Shown: positions 40,844 through 47,859 of the stretch, in pieces | How positions within the stretch are numbered: the stretch's first letter is position 1 | How the letters are laid out: every line of letters begins with the position of its first letter | DNA from: Sphingomonas carotinifaciens | GTDB lineage: Bacteria; Pseudomonadota; Alphaproteobacteria; Sphingomonadales; Sphingomonadaceae | Assembly: GCF_009789535.1 (NCBI RefSeq) | Contig: NZ_WSUT01000005.1 | Coordinates: 2,169,501 to 2,233,500 of the forward strand | Direction of reading: 5' to 3' | Length of the DNA stretch: 64,000 bases | The notes under the pieces: generated by a model | Database searches by the model: none | Seen by the model: only the letters and a program-made list of their open reading frames with translations | Told to the model about the DNA's origin: nothing | Translations under genes and position numbers: made by a program

Positions 40844-41292
40844 TGGCAAAAAAAGCGAAAGTTTGCTCCGTAAGAAAAAATGACTCCAAGATAAAGATCG
40901 AAGAAAACGGTAGAAAAGCCATTTTTCTGAATGAATCACGCGACGAATATACGGTAACTGAGGTAGATGGCTGCCTAATAAATGACGGTATGCGTGCAGA
41001 CTATTTAATAACCAAGGAAGACAGCTGTTCGGTATTTGTCGAATTGAAGGGCAAGAATGTGGATCATGCTGTCGAACAGCTATTCGCTTCCGTAGAAAGA
41101 TTGGAAGTTAAGAATATATGCCATAAAAACCTCGGATTTCTGGTGATCTGCAAACGTTTCCCGCGATTTGACACGTTTGTTGCCAAAGCCAAGCAAAAGG
41201 CGGCTGCCCGGTATAAAGCAGGCTTTCATGTTGTTTGCGATCGGGGTGAATTTGATATTCATCAAATCGCGGCGATTAACGGCCGAAAGTAA
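40843..41292 (+). CDS. Small PD-(D/E)XK nuclease-like protein (cassette gene 3)
   Basis: 149 residues. The core motif is Asp53 (RADYLIT), then Glu67-x-Lys69 (FVELKGKN) and Gln79 (AVEQL), the D...ExK...Q pattern of PD-(D/E)XK nucleases, with beta strands around it. The basic N-terminus (MAKKAKVCSVRKN) could bind nucleic acid. It overlaps the ATPase stop by one base, so the two are coupled. Function as a nuclease is inferred from motif spacing, not from a recognised family. Confidence 0.75.
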   Translation: MAKKAKVCSVRKNDSKIKIEENGRKAIFLNESRDEYTVTEVDGCLINDGMRADYLITKEDSCSVFVELKGKNVDHAVEQLFASVERLEVKNICHKNLGFLVICKRFPRFDTFVAKAKQKAAARYKAGFHVVCDRGEFDIHQIAAINGRK

Positions 41293-41403
41293 ATTGCCTC
41301 GCAACGTATACGCTAGCGAGACAGCCGCGTAAGACGTTGTATGTGTCTCATTAGGGTTGACTCTGCGGCTGCGAGACGTTCTAAGGAGATGGTCTAGAGG
41401 CTA

Positions 41404-41964
41404 TTGGGACGTTTCGCCTTGTCTACCATCATCGGTTACGCTCGGGTTTCCACGGATGACCAAGATTGTGCCATCCAAGAGGATGCGTTGCGGGCCGCCG
41501 GTTGTGGGATCATTCGTTCCGAGCGTCGATCCGGCACAACGGTCGAGGGGCGCATCGAACTCGATACCATCCTTTCGTTCATTCGTTCGGGCGATACGCT
41601 TCTGGTAACGCGCGTCGATCGCCTTGCCCGGTCGGTAGCTGATTTGGAGAAGATCGTAGCCACGCTAAAGGATCGCGGCGCTTACCTGCGGGCGACAGAG
41701 CAGCCCATCGATACGTCGACGCCTGCCGGGGTGGCCTTCTTACAGATGCTTGGCGTTTTCGCGCAGTTCGAAACCGCGATCCGTCGCGAACGCCAAATGG
41801 AAGGTATCAACAAGGCGAAGGCCGCTGGGGTATATAAGGGACGCACACCGTCCGTGGACGTGCAACAGGTAAAAAGCTTACATGCATCGGGTGTCGGCGC
41901 TACCGAAATAGCAAAGCGGCTGGCGATTGGACGGGCTAGTGTTTACCGAGCACTGAGCTGTTAA
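41404..41964 (+). CDS. Serine recombinase (resolvase/invertase family)
   Basis: Site-specific recombinase of about 185 residues. The catalytic serine is in IGYARVST, with VTRVDRLARSVADL and the E-helix region (AQFETAIRRERQMEGINKAK), then a C-terminal helix-turn-helix (VGATEIAKRLAIGRASVYRAL). The start is uncertain: TTG 41404 is listed; TTG 41419 gives the more usual N-terminus (STIIGYARV). Complete by length (Tn3-resolvase/Hin type). No resolution sites or transposase are visible, so it may act on plasmid or island dimers. Confidence 0.88.
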   Translation: MGRFALSTIIGYARVSTDDQDCAIQEDALRAAGCGIIRSERRSGTTVEGRIELDTILSFIRSGDTLLVTRVDRLARSVADLEKIVATLKDRGAYLRATEQPIDTSTPAGVAFLQMLGVFAQFETAIRRERQMEGINKAKAAGVYKGRTPSVDVQQVKSLHASGVGATEIAKRLAIGRASVYRALSC

Positions 41965-41974
41965 GGTATCGGAA

Positions 41975-42235
41975 TTAGATCGTTACATTACTGGGTAGGT
42001 TGTCCCGCAGATTATCAAGCAGCGTACCAGGGCGGTGCCCTAGGGCTTCCGATACAGCGATAAACTCAATTACGTCTAATCGGCGTTCGAAAAGCTCAAT
42101 TTTGTTAACGAACGAAGGGGGTTTGCCAAGGCGACGAGCCAGTTCGCGTTGACTAACCCCTAGATGGCGACGTTGTGCTGCCAGAGCATCTACCAGCGCC
42201 CGATAATCCGGCGAAATCACCCAACCGCGCTGCAT
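41975..42235 (-). CDS. XRE-family helix-turn-helix regulator
   Basis: 86 residues, Cro/C1-type DNA-binding domain (ALAAQRRHLGVSQRELARRL, GKPPSFVNKIELFERRLDV). Convergent with the recombinase gene, 10 bases apart. Possibly a repressor of island genes or part of a modification-type control; the partner is not evident. Confidence 0.82.
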   Translation of the reverse strand: MQRGWVISPDYRALVDALAAQRRHLGVSQRELARRLGKPPSFVNKIELFERRLDVIEFIAVSEALGHRPGTLLDNLRDNLPSNVTI

Positions 42236-42352
42236 CGTCGTGACCGCCTTCCATTAAGGCGGGTAGCTATTTCGATGTTGCCACTGTCCCCATGATGGGG
42301 ACATAAGCCTTTAGTGGTCGGGCCGTGTGTCCGTTCGAATTGGGGGCGCTAT

Positions 42353-42697
42353 ATGCATAAATCGATTTGGATGAAGCTCGCGGTCGCGGCTGCATCATCA
42401 GGGTGGCTGCTGACGGGTGTAGCGCACGCCGAAAGCTTGCCCGAATTGTGGAAGCGCCCGGTGAAGGGGACATTCACTAGCGCTAAGACCTCTCTAGCCC
42501 TCGAATATTGCATCGGATCGGTAACAAGCGAGCTTGGCAGCCCGCATCTGCTTCATGGAGAGGGTGTTACTGACCTATGGGTAGGACGACCGTTCGCCAT
42601 CCGCATCGAAGAGGTAGGTAGTGCGCGGAAGGTTAGCTACACGGCATCGGCGGCCTACGATGATCGGGTTGACCGGGCTATCCGGGGCTGCCTGTGA
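42353..42697 (+). CDS. Small exported protein, unknown function
   Basis: 114 residues from ATG 42353 with a signal peptide (MHKSIWMKLAVAAASSGWLL, cleavage after GVAHA). The mature part is about 88 residues with two cysteines (EYCIGS and RGCL) that could form a disulfide. GGGGGCG lies upstream. The stop overlaps the next gene by 4 bases. No family recognised; GC content close to the host. Confidence 0.65.
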   Translation: MHKSIWMKLAVAAASSGWLLTGVAHAESLPELWKRPVKGTFTSAKTSLALEYCIGSVTSELGSPHLLHGEGVTDLWVGRPFAIRIEEVGSARKVSYTASAAYDDRVDRAIRGCL

Positions 42698-43230
42698 AAA
42701 AGGGGATCAAATTTGCCGCCGCCGCCGTGGCAGTCGCTTCGATTGTAGGTACTGGTAGCTATGCGGCTTGGCATTTCAGCGACGTGGAGCGAGCTAAGCG
42801 GGATGTAAGGGAACGCCTTGTTGATCCTTCTTCCGCCATTTTCTCCGATGTCGAACGCTGCGACGAGGACGGTAAGCTTCGTTATGTAGCGGGTCTGGTA
42901 AATGCCCGGAACAGCATGGGAGGCATGACCGGTAAGCGCCTGTTCCTAGCGCAGGCGATCGGCGGCGGCTTCAATGTTACAGTTGAGTCGGGAAACCTCT
43001 ACGATAATCCAAATTTGGGCGACACGTTCGCAATGGCCCGTCGCTATGCACTAAGCCATCCGTTGACCTGTGCGCAGATCGAGGCGCGGGCACTGGATCA
43101 CCATATACGTGGCTTTCCGGGCGCTGTCGAAGACATGCCCTCGGGAGATACGGACGGCGGGGGAATGCGGCTAGATAACCTGACGATAGACGACCTTAAC
43201 GTATCCGATTTGCCGCCGATGGAGCTGTAA
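42694..43230 (+). CDS. Single-pass membrane or exported protein with DPSSAIF motif
   Basis: 178 residues, GTG start in a GTGA overlap with the preceding gene. N-terminal hydrophobic helix (KFAAAAVAVASIVGTGSYAAW), then RERLVDPSSAIFSDVE, a motif shared by many small uncharacterised exported proteins, then an acidic, glycine-rich tail (DMPSGDTDGGGMRLDNL). Forms a coupled pair with the protein upstream, so they may act together at the envelope. Confidence 0.65.
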   Translation: MKKGIKFAAAAVAVASIVGTGSYAAWHFSDVERAKRDVRERLVDPSSAIFSDVERCDEDGKLRYVAGLVNARNSMGGMTGKRLFLAQAIGGGFNVTVESGNLYDNPNLGDTFAMARRYALSHPLTCAQIEARALDHHIRGFPGAVEDMPSGDTDGGGMRLDNLTIDDLNVSDLPPMEL

Positions 43231-43368
43231 AAGCGATGCTCCTCTATCGGGCAAGCCGTATCGAGGGGGCATCGTTTGCCTGGCGCATAACCCAGTTGCA
43301 GCATGTTCTTGCTATGTTCTACCATTGTCGGCGGCGGTGTAGTGCCGCCGCCGGTGAAGGGAAGGGAT

Positions 43369-43572
43369 ATGCATCACGATTGCCAGCTTCGAGATGCCGC
43401 AAGGGTCATTTACGACGAATGCTATCCAAGCGACGAGTGGACAGCACTGCCGTTCGATGAAGCCGAGCGGTACGGGACAATTCACTATAGGCAGGCTGTA
43501 GGGGCCGCTCGAAGGGCAAGAGCTGTCATTGCCGCTCCATATACCCAACTGTCCCTTCCCGACCTTCTATGA
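43369..43572 (+). CDS. Small hypothetical protein, 67 residues
   Basis: ATG 43369 with GAAGGGAAGGG directly upstream; this start is preferred to the TTG-type start at 43303, which has no binding site. The peptide begins MHHDCQLRDAARVIYDECY and is mixed charged, without membrane helices. Product unknown. Confidence 0.5.
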   Translation: MHHDCQLRDAARVIYDECYPSDEWTALPFDEAERYGTIHYRQAVGAARRARAVIAAPYTQLSLPDLL

Positions 43573-44161
43573 GCCGTAGGAAGGGCGAACAGCCGGTAAT
43601 CAAGCGGTAAGATACGTGGGCACCATCACATCCGGTTGCCTACGCTATCCAGTCAGGCAGCTACTGGTTTGATGCATGGATGGGACAGAAGGCTACACCA
43701 ATTGCATCGCTGTCGCCTCTAACCGGCATACCTGCTGCTAGGTTGATGGGGATAGCCTATGGCGACCGGATATGCCGCGCCGAGCTAAATGCTTTGTCGC
43801 GGGCGTGGATGATAGGCGTCGATGACCTTGCCGCTCGGATCTGAACCACAACTTCGATCGTAGGACAGGGTATGTCTTAGAGGAAGTTCGACACCGAAAC
43901 TCCGAACCCTTCTCAGCCAAGCCGCCGAGCGATCCTAAGCTCACATGCCCCTGTTTTCGATTATAAGCCTCGTAGGCAACGTATAGCCGGCATGAGGCTG
44001 GGCAGACCCCTGCAATCCGGAAAGGCGCTGTATAAGGCTTAAAATCGATTTTTCGATATGAAGACACTTTAGCCGGATTGTGCCTTCCTGCTTGTTGGCG
44101 TCAAAATCGTAAAAAGGTTACTCGTATGGAGTGGAGTGGGGGGGAGGAAATAATAATAATG
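43573..44161. other. Mostly non-coding island segment
   Basis: About 590 bases between two island genes. Apart from the short frame at 43680-43844, nothing convincing is seen. Near 44040 there is a 12-base palindrome AAAATCGATTTT followed by TCGAT, and AT-rich sequence precedes the 3' end of the minus-strand gene; this may serve as its transcription end. Confidence 0.45.
43680..43844 (+). pseudogene. Helix-turn-helix-like gene remnant or small protein
   Basis: The frame is open from 43611 to 43844 and reads as ordinary protein (SYWFDAWMGQKATPIASLSP, then TGIPAARLMGIAYGDR and a helical end), but the only ATG is at 43680 and has no binding site. The order helix, turn, helix (ASLSPLTGIPAARLMGI) resembles a small DNA-binding domain. 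It may be the 3' remnant of a regulator whose start was lost. Confidence 0.35.
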
Positions 44162-45511
44162 CTATTTTATCTTTAGTGTCGGTTCTACTCCCGTAAATTT
44201 TACAAATGAGTTATAAAGGCATTGTTTTGCTAGTTCTGTTTTAGATTCCGGGATTATGATCGAATCATGAACCGGGTAGCATGGAATGCCATGATCTTTC
44301 ATCAAGCTAGAAATGGCATCAACAATAATGCTGCTTTCTAAATAATGTAAATCTGCCCAACTAATTTCACCTTCTCCCCAGCAATCTAAAATGGGAAGAA
44401 TATTTACCGCCTTTTCCTTTATTATATTTATAGGAAAACGCTTTTGTAGATCGAAGCCGTGCTTTTCCTTGTGTTCCTTCGTCCAACGGCTTGGAAACCG
44501 ACCTGCCCCCAGTGCGGCATTAACATAGTCTTTCATGATAGCCCGAGGAACATCTACCCCGCCGTAAAGATCACTGCGGTTAGGGATAGGAAGCTTCTTT
44601 ATGCTATGTAATATTGTTGCAAAGCAGGCGGAGATGTCGATTTCTGCAACCCTTTCTTTGTTGATGGATAGGCCTTTGCGGTCTTCCTTCGAAAGAGATT
44701 GATAGCAATGGCCATAGCCGTAGAGGCGTCCACTCTTATTCCACTTAAAGTAGGATTTGTCGCCAAGATGGAAGATGCGTTGTAATCCGTTAAAATAGGA
44801 TAAGGGATCGTCATTACCCAATGATAAATGATGTTCGGAAAGAAAACTATTGATAGCGATCATAGTAGAGGACAAAGCCTGAAAGGTAGGATCGTCCCGG
44901 TTAATGTACATATTAGCGGCCGGAAACTTCTTCCCTTTAATTCTATACGAGGAGCCTTTCAGCTTGATTGGACATTCTGTCGCGGCGGGGGGAATTAGAG
45001 AGGGGCATGTGAAATGATGGATCACATTCTTAGGTGTAAGTCCATCCTTTAGAAGTTGTTCAAGCATTAGCGTTGTTATGCGAATGCGAGTTACAGCTCC
45101 CTGATCCCGTCGTAGCCCCTTCCATCCCTTCGTAACATCGATAAAGCCTTTGGCCATTAGGTCATCTAAAACCCGCTTAAAGATCTTGTATCCTATTGGA
45201 CAGTGCGAGAAACTACCCGACGCCATAGGCCTAAAGCATGATCGTAGCGGCTGGTAAGCTGCTGCACGCAAAAGGTCAAAAATCGTTGCTCCAAGGGCAA
45301 GAATGTAAGCTTTAGATGGTGATTTTGAGTTGTCATGTATCATATATGCTAGTCTTTTGACAGAAATGGCGCTTGCAGCGGTGTCGGTACGCGACAGTAA
45401 AGTCATGTATATAGAAGGCTGGCTTAATGTAGGAACAATTTGATGCGGATCATTGCCATGTCCTAAAATAATCGACCTTTCGCAATCAATATTGGTGATT
45501 GTGCAGTACAA
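44162..45511 (-). CDS. 449-residue protein with winged-helix-like N-terminus and HDS motif
   Basis: Not recognised as a known family. Residues about 60-150 look like a winged-helix domain of replication initiators (IGYKIFKRVLDDLMAKGFID). The C-terminal half has AEIDISACFATILHS (Asp292) and CYPVHDSIIIPES (His415-Asp416), which in order and surroundings resemble motifs A and C of family A DNA polymerases or T7-like RNA polymerases (HDE/HDS). The gene is AT-rich, unlike the host. Possible roles are island replication or priming; the polymerase idea is an inference from two short motifs. Confidence 0.7.
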   Translation of the reverse strand: MYCTITNIDCERSIILGHGNDPHQIVPTLSQPSIYMTLLSRTDTAASAISVKRLAYMIHDNSKSPSKAYILALGATIFDLLRAAAYQPLRSCFRPMASGSFSHCPIGYKIFKRVLDDLMAKGFIDVTKGWKGLRRDQGAVTRIRITTLMLEQLLKDGLTPKNVIHHFTCPSLIPPAATECPIKLKGSSYRIKGKKFPAANMYINRDDPTFQALSSTMIAINSFLSEHHLSLGNDDPLSYFNGLQRIFHLGDKSYFKWNKSGRLYGYGHCYQSLSKEDRKGLSINKERVAEIDISACFATILHSIKKLPIPNRSDLYGGVDVPRAIMKDYVNAALGAGRFPSRWTKEHKEKHGFDLQKRFPINIIKEKAVNILPILDCWGEGEISWADLHYLESSIIVDAISSLMKDHGIPCYPVHDSIIIPESKTELAKQCLYNSFVKFTGVEPTLKIK

Positions 45512-46064
45512 TGTTTATTTATCCTTATAAATGTTTATGATATTATTGAAAATACAAGACGTGTTCGAAATTATGTTAACAATGGTCAACATCATTAAAG
45601 AAGGAAGAGCTTTGACAGCGCTTACCTGTTCATAAAATGGCAATTTCGACGACGCCGTGCCGAACGTTTGACGTTTAACGTTGCGGTATAACGAAAGCTC
45701 ACCACCTATGACGGCTTACCAGAAGTAAAATGGCTCTGTATAAGTACTTCAAGGTCAGGCACATAATAGAAGCATCTGTTAGATACTTTAGTGTATCGAG
45801 GGCCGAGGCCACGATAGGCTCAGTTACCGAGAGTCTTTGTAGATATGCCGAGAAACAACGCGGCGTCGCGGCGCGAAAGACGACCGTCCGGTGTTGTACG
45901 AACTGCATGTGAATCCATCTTGATGCTCTGCCTGTATAGTGCGAGACGCTGGATTGCGTCCGCGACTCGCCTTTGCGAGATTTCGGCGCGGCGGGAAAGT
46001 CCTTAGCTTAGGTCTTATCTAAAGACTTCTCGTCACTACTGTACGCCTTTTGTAGGATCGAGCA
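45512..46064. other. AT-rich regulatory gap of the island
   Basis: About 550 bases between the divergent 449-residue gene and the integrase. The first 150 are very AT-rich. A possible promoter on the plus strand has TTGACA (45612-45617) and TAAAAT (45633-45638), 15 bases apart. Contains one weak short frame, listed separately. A likely place for an origin or excision control, but no iterated repeats were found. Confidence 0.4.
45730..45912 (+). CDS. Possible small basic protein upstream of integrase
   Basis: 60 residues starting MALYKYFKVRHIIEASVRYF and ending with a cysteine pair (VRCCTNCM). Basic and helical, in the position of an excisionase or regulator gene, but with no clear binding site and no recognised family. 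A frame on the opposite strand over the same bases is about equally open, so coding is doubtful. Confidence 0.25.
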   Translation: MALYKYFKVRHIIEASVRYFSVSRAEATIGSVTESLCRYAEKQRGVAARKTTVRCCTNCM

Positions 46065-47270
46065 TTGTCTCTAAAGTTTAAGCTAGTGACAAAGTCCGGC
46101 ATCAAAGCTTTGCTTCCGGGAGGTACTATCCGCGAGCATGGGATCACGGTTACCCGCACGCCGACTGGCGACGTACGCTATAGCGTGAACGTCATGGTGG
46201 ATGGACAGCGTATCCACCGGGTCATTGGTAAGGAGAGTGAGGGCGTCACTCGGCTACAGGTGGAGCAGGCAATCGAGGCCTTTAGAACCAAGGCGAGGGA
46301 AGGGCGCTTGGACCTACCTATGGGGCGGAAGAGTCATCCAACATTCGCCGAATTGGCCCCGGCCTATATCCAGAGACTGGATGAGACCGGCGGAAAAAAC
46401 ATGAAGGCCAAACGTCAGCATGTCGATCAACTGCTAGTACCCTTTTTCGGATCATATCGGGCTGACCGCATAACTACAGCGCTTGTCCAAGATTACACGT
46501 CTATGCGGCTAGCACTCGGCTTTAAGCAAGCGACGGTGAACCGCGAGTTGGCAACTCTATCGCACCTGATGCGCCGTATGGCGAAGTGGCAATGGATCAA
46601 GCCCGAAAGCCTGCCCGACATAGAAAAAGGCCAAGAACCGCGTAAACCGATTGTCATCCTATCCGATGCCAACATTCAGGCCTTGATGAAGGCTGCTATA
46701 GCAGACCACGATCCCCACCTATGGTTGTTTGTAGCGTTCGGCCTAAATACAGCCATGCGGCATAGTGAGATCCTCAGGGTCCGCTACGAAAATATCGACT
46801 ATGAAACTCGTCGCATTTTCATACCGGAGGCTAAGGCTGGCGAGCGGGAGCAGCCTATTACGCCTGCCCTAGTAGCGTTCCTAAAACGACAGCAGCAGGC
46901 CGATGGTGACGGGGCTGTTTGGCTATTTCCAAGCGGACGCTCTCTCGCGAAACAACCCCATAGGATCAGTATGGCAAAGCCCTTCCAGCGGGCAGTCATC
47001 CGGGCGGGGTTGCTACCCGACAAGGTTACGCCGCACGTCATGCGACATACTGCCATAACCCGTCTCGTTAAGGCGGGAGTGGACCTGCCGACCGTACAAA
47101 GGATCAGTGGGCACAAGACGCTGGCAATGGTGCTTCGCTACGTCCACATACACGGGCAGCATATCGACACAGCCATATCGGCGATCGACAACGCCTTCCC
47201 TGATCTGATTACACCGGAATTACACGCGCTTTCGCCGAGGGGGGCGGCTTTGGCGGCGACGATAGCTTAA
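46065..47270 (+). CDS. Tyrosine-type site-specific integrase
   Basis: 401 residues, TTG start. The catalytic set is complete: Arg232 (NTAMRHSEIL), His324 and Arg327 (HVMRHTAITR), His350 (SGHKT) and nucleophile Tyr359 (LRYVH). An N-terminal SAM-like core-binding domain (about 75-170) precedes the catalytic domain. It ends 28 bases from the intact tRNA-Leu(UAA), whose 3' end is duplicated at the other island end, so it should be the enzyme that integrated and excises the island. Confidence 0.94.
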   Translation: MSLKFKLVTKSGIKALLPGGTIREHGITVTRTPTGDVRYSVNVMVDGQRIHRVIGKESEGVTRLQVEQAIEAFRTKAREGRLDLPMGRKSHPTFAELAPAYIQRLDETGGKNMKAKRQHVDQLLVPFFGSYRADRITTALVQDYTSMRLALGFKQATVNRELATLSHLMRRMAKWQWIKPESLPDIEKGQEPRKPIVILSDANIQALMKAAIADHDPHLWLFVAFGLNTAMRHSEILRVRYENIDYETRRIFIPEAKAGEREQPITPALVAFLKRQQQADGDGAVWLFPSGRSLAKQPHRISMAKPFQRAVIRAGLLPDKVTPHVMRHTAITRLVKAGVDLPTVQRISGHKTLAMVLRYVHIHGQHIDTAISAIDNAFPDLITPELHALSPRGAALAATIA

Positions 47271-47298
47271 AGTACAGCAATTGCAGGGGCTTGCTTGT

Positions 47299-47353
47299 TG
47301 GTGCGGACGGCGGGACTCGAACCCGCACTCCATGGGAAGCCGATTTTAAGTCG
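47299..47353. repeat. Right attachment repeat within tRNA-Leu
   Basis: 55 bases identical to 38312-38366, being the 3' part of the intact tRNA gene including the encoded CCA. The identity ends after the anticodon stem, which places the crossover in or 3' of the anticodon arm. Confidence 0.93.
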
Positions 47354-47382
47354 GCAGCGTCTACCGATTCCGCCACGCCCGC
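47299..47382 (-). tRNA. tRNA-Leu (UAA)
   Basis: 84 bases including an encoded CCA. Acceptor GCGGGCG pairs with CGTCCGC; the anticodon stem GCCGA/TCGGC closes the loop CTTAAAA, giving anticodon UAA; a class II variable arm is present. Insertion site of the island, which restored the 3' half. Confidence 0.95.
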
Positions 47383-47443
47383 ACACGATGTCTGACCAAG
47401 ACGAGCGCGACGCGCGCGTCAAGCCGTGATCGACATCCATCCG

Positions 47444-47722
47444 TCACACGTTCAGGCGTGCGCGCATTTCCTTGCCGGGTTTGAAATAGGGTACGCGCTT
47501 GGCATCGACGGCGACCTGTTCGCCGGTGCGCGGGTTCCGGCCGGTGCGAGCATCGCGGGGGCGGGTGGAGAAGGCGCCGAAGCCGCGCAGTTCCACGCGA
47601 CCATTCTCGCTCAAACGCCGAGTGATCGAGTCGAAAAACGTCGTCACGATCAACTCAACTTCGCGCGGCGTGAGTTCCGGATTTTCGCCCGCGATCTTTT
47701 GCACCAATTCCGACCGGATCAT
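47444..47722 (-). CDS. ihfB: Integration host factor beta / HU-family DNA-binding protein
   Basis: 92-residue DNA-bending protein. The sequence [20 protein letters not shown], then [20 protein letters not shown] and [12 protein letters not shown], matches IHF-beta, including the RNP(RTG) tip of the DNA-binding arm. ATG 47722 is preferred over 47731 because GGAGGGG then lies nine bases upstream instead of touching the start. Follows rpsA as in most proteobacteria. IHF often assists integrases such as the one next door. Confidence 0.93.
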   Translation of the reverse strand: MIRSELVQKIAGENPELTPREVELIVTTFFDSITRRLSENGRVELRGFGAFSTRPRDARTGRNPRTGEQVAVDAKRVPYFKPGKEMRARLNV

Positions 47723-47803
47723 CGACAACATCCCCTCCGATTATCATCCCCTTATGCAAACGTTATAATGAATAATTTGCTCTGTGAAAATGTCTTCGCA
47801 TGC

Positions 47804-47848
47804 AAAAAAAAGCAGGCGCCCTGTGCCATAAAAGCACAAGGCGCCTGC
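47804..47848 (-). terminator. Rho-independent terminator of rpsA
   Basis: Stem of 9 and 5 base pairs separated by a C-A mismatch (GCAGGCGCC-TGTGC / GCACA-GGCGCCTGC) with a 7-base loop, followed on the minus strand by eight T. It lies 12 bases after the rpsA stop and separates it from ihfB. Confidence 0.9.
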
Positions 47849-47859
47849 CCTGAGGTAAA

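Larger units (their letters stand above)
38367..47353. mobile_element. tRNA-Leu-integrated genomic island, 8,987 bp
   Basis: The distance between the two 55-base direct repeats is 8,987 bp. A tyrosine integrase ends 28 bases from the intact tRNA, the classical arrangement. The interior has lower GC than both flanks, most clearly 39.1-41.3 kb and 44.1-45.7 kb, and its genes are mostly unlike housekeeping genes. There are no conjugation, capsid or tail genes, so it is an integrative island that needs help for transfer, or a satellite-like element. Confidence 0.92.

Noticed and set aside
39521..41292. Gabija, Septu or PARIS assignment of the ATPase-nuclease pair
   Set aside because: The ATPase has no TOPRIM domain and the partner is neither UvrD-like, HNH nor DUF4435-like by its visible motifs.
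43738..44067. 109-residue minus-strand frame in the island gap
   Set aside because: No binding site, no protein-like domain, and it is antisense to the more protein-like frame ending at 43844.
45699..45908. 69-residue minus-strand frame
   Set aside because: Fully overlaps an equally weak plus-strand frame; no evidence favours it.
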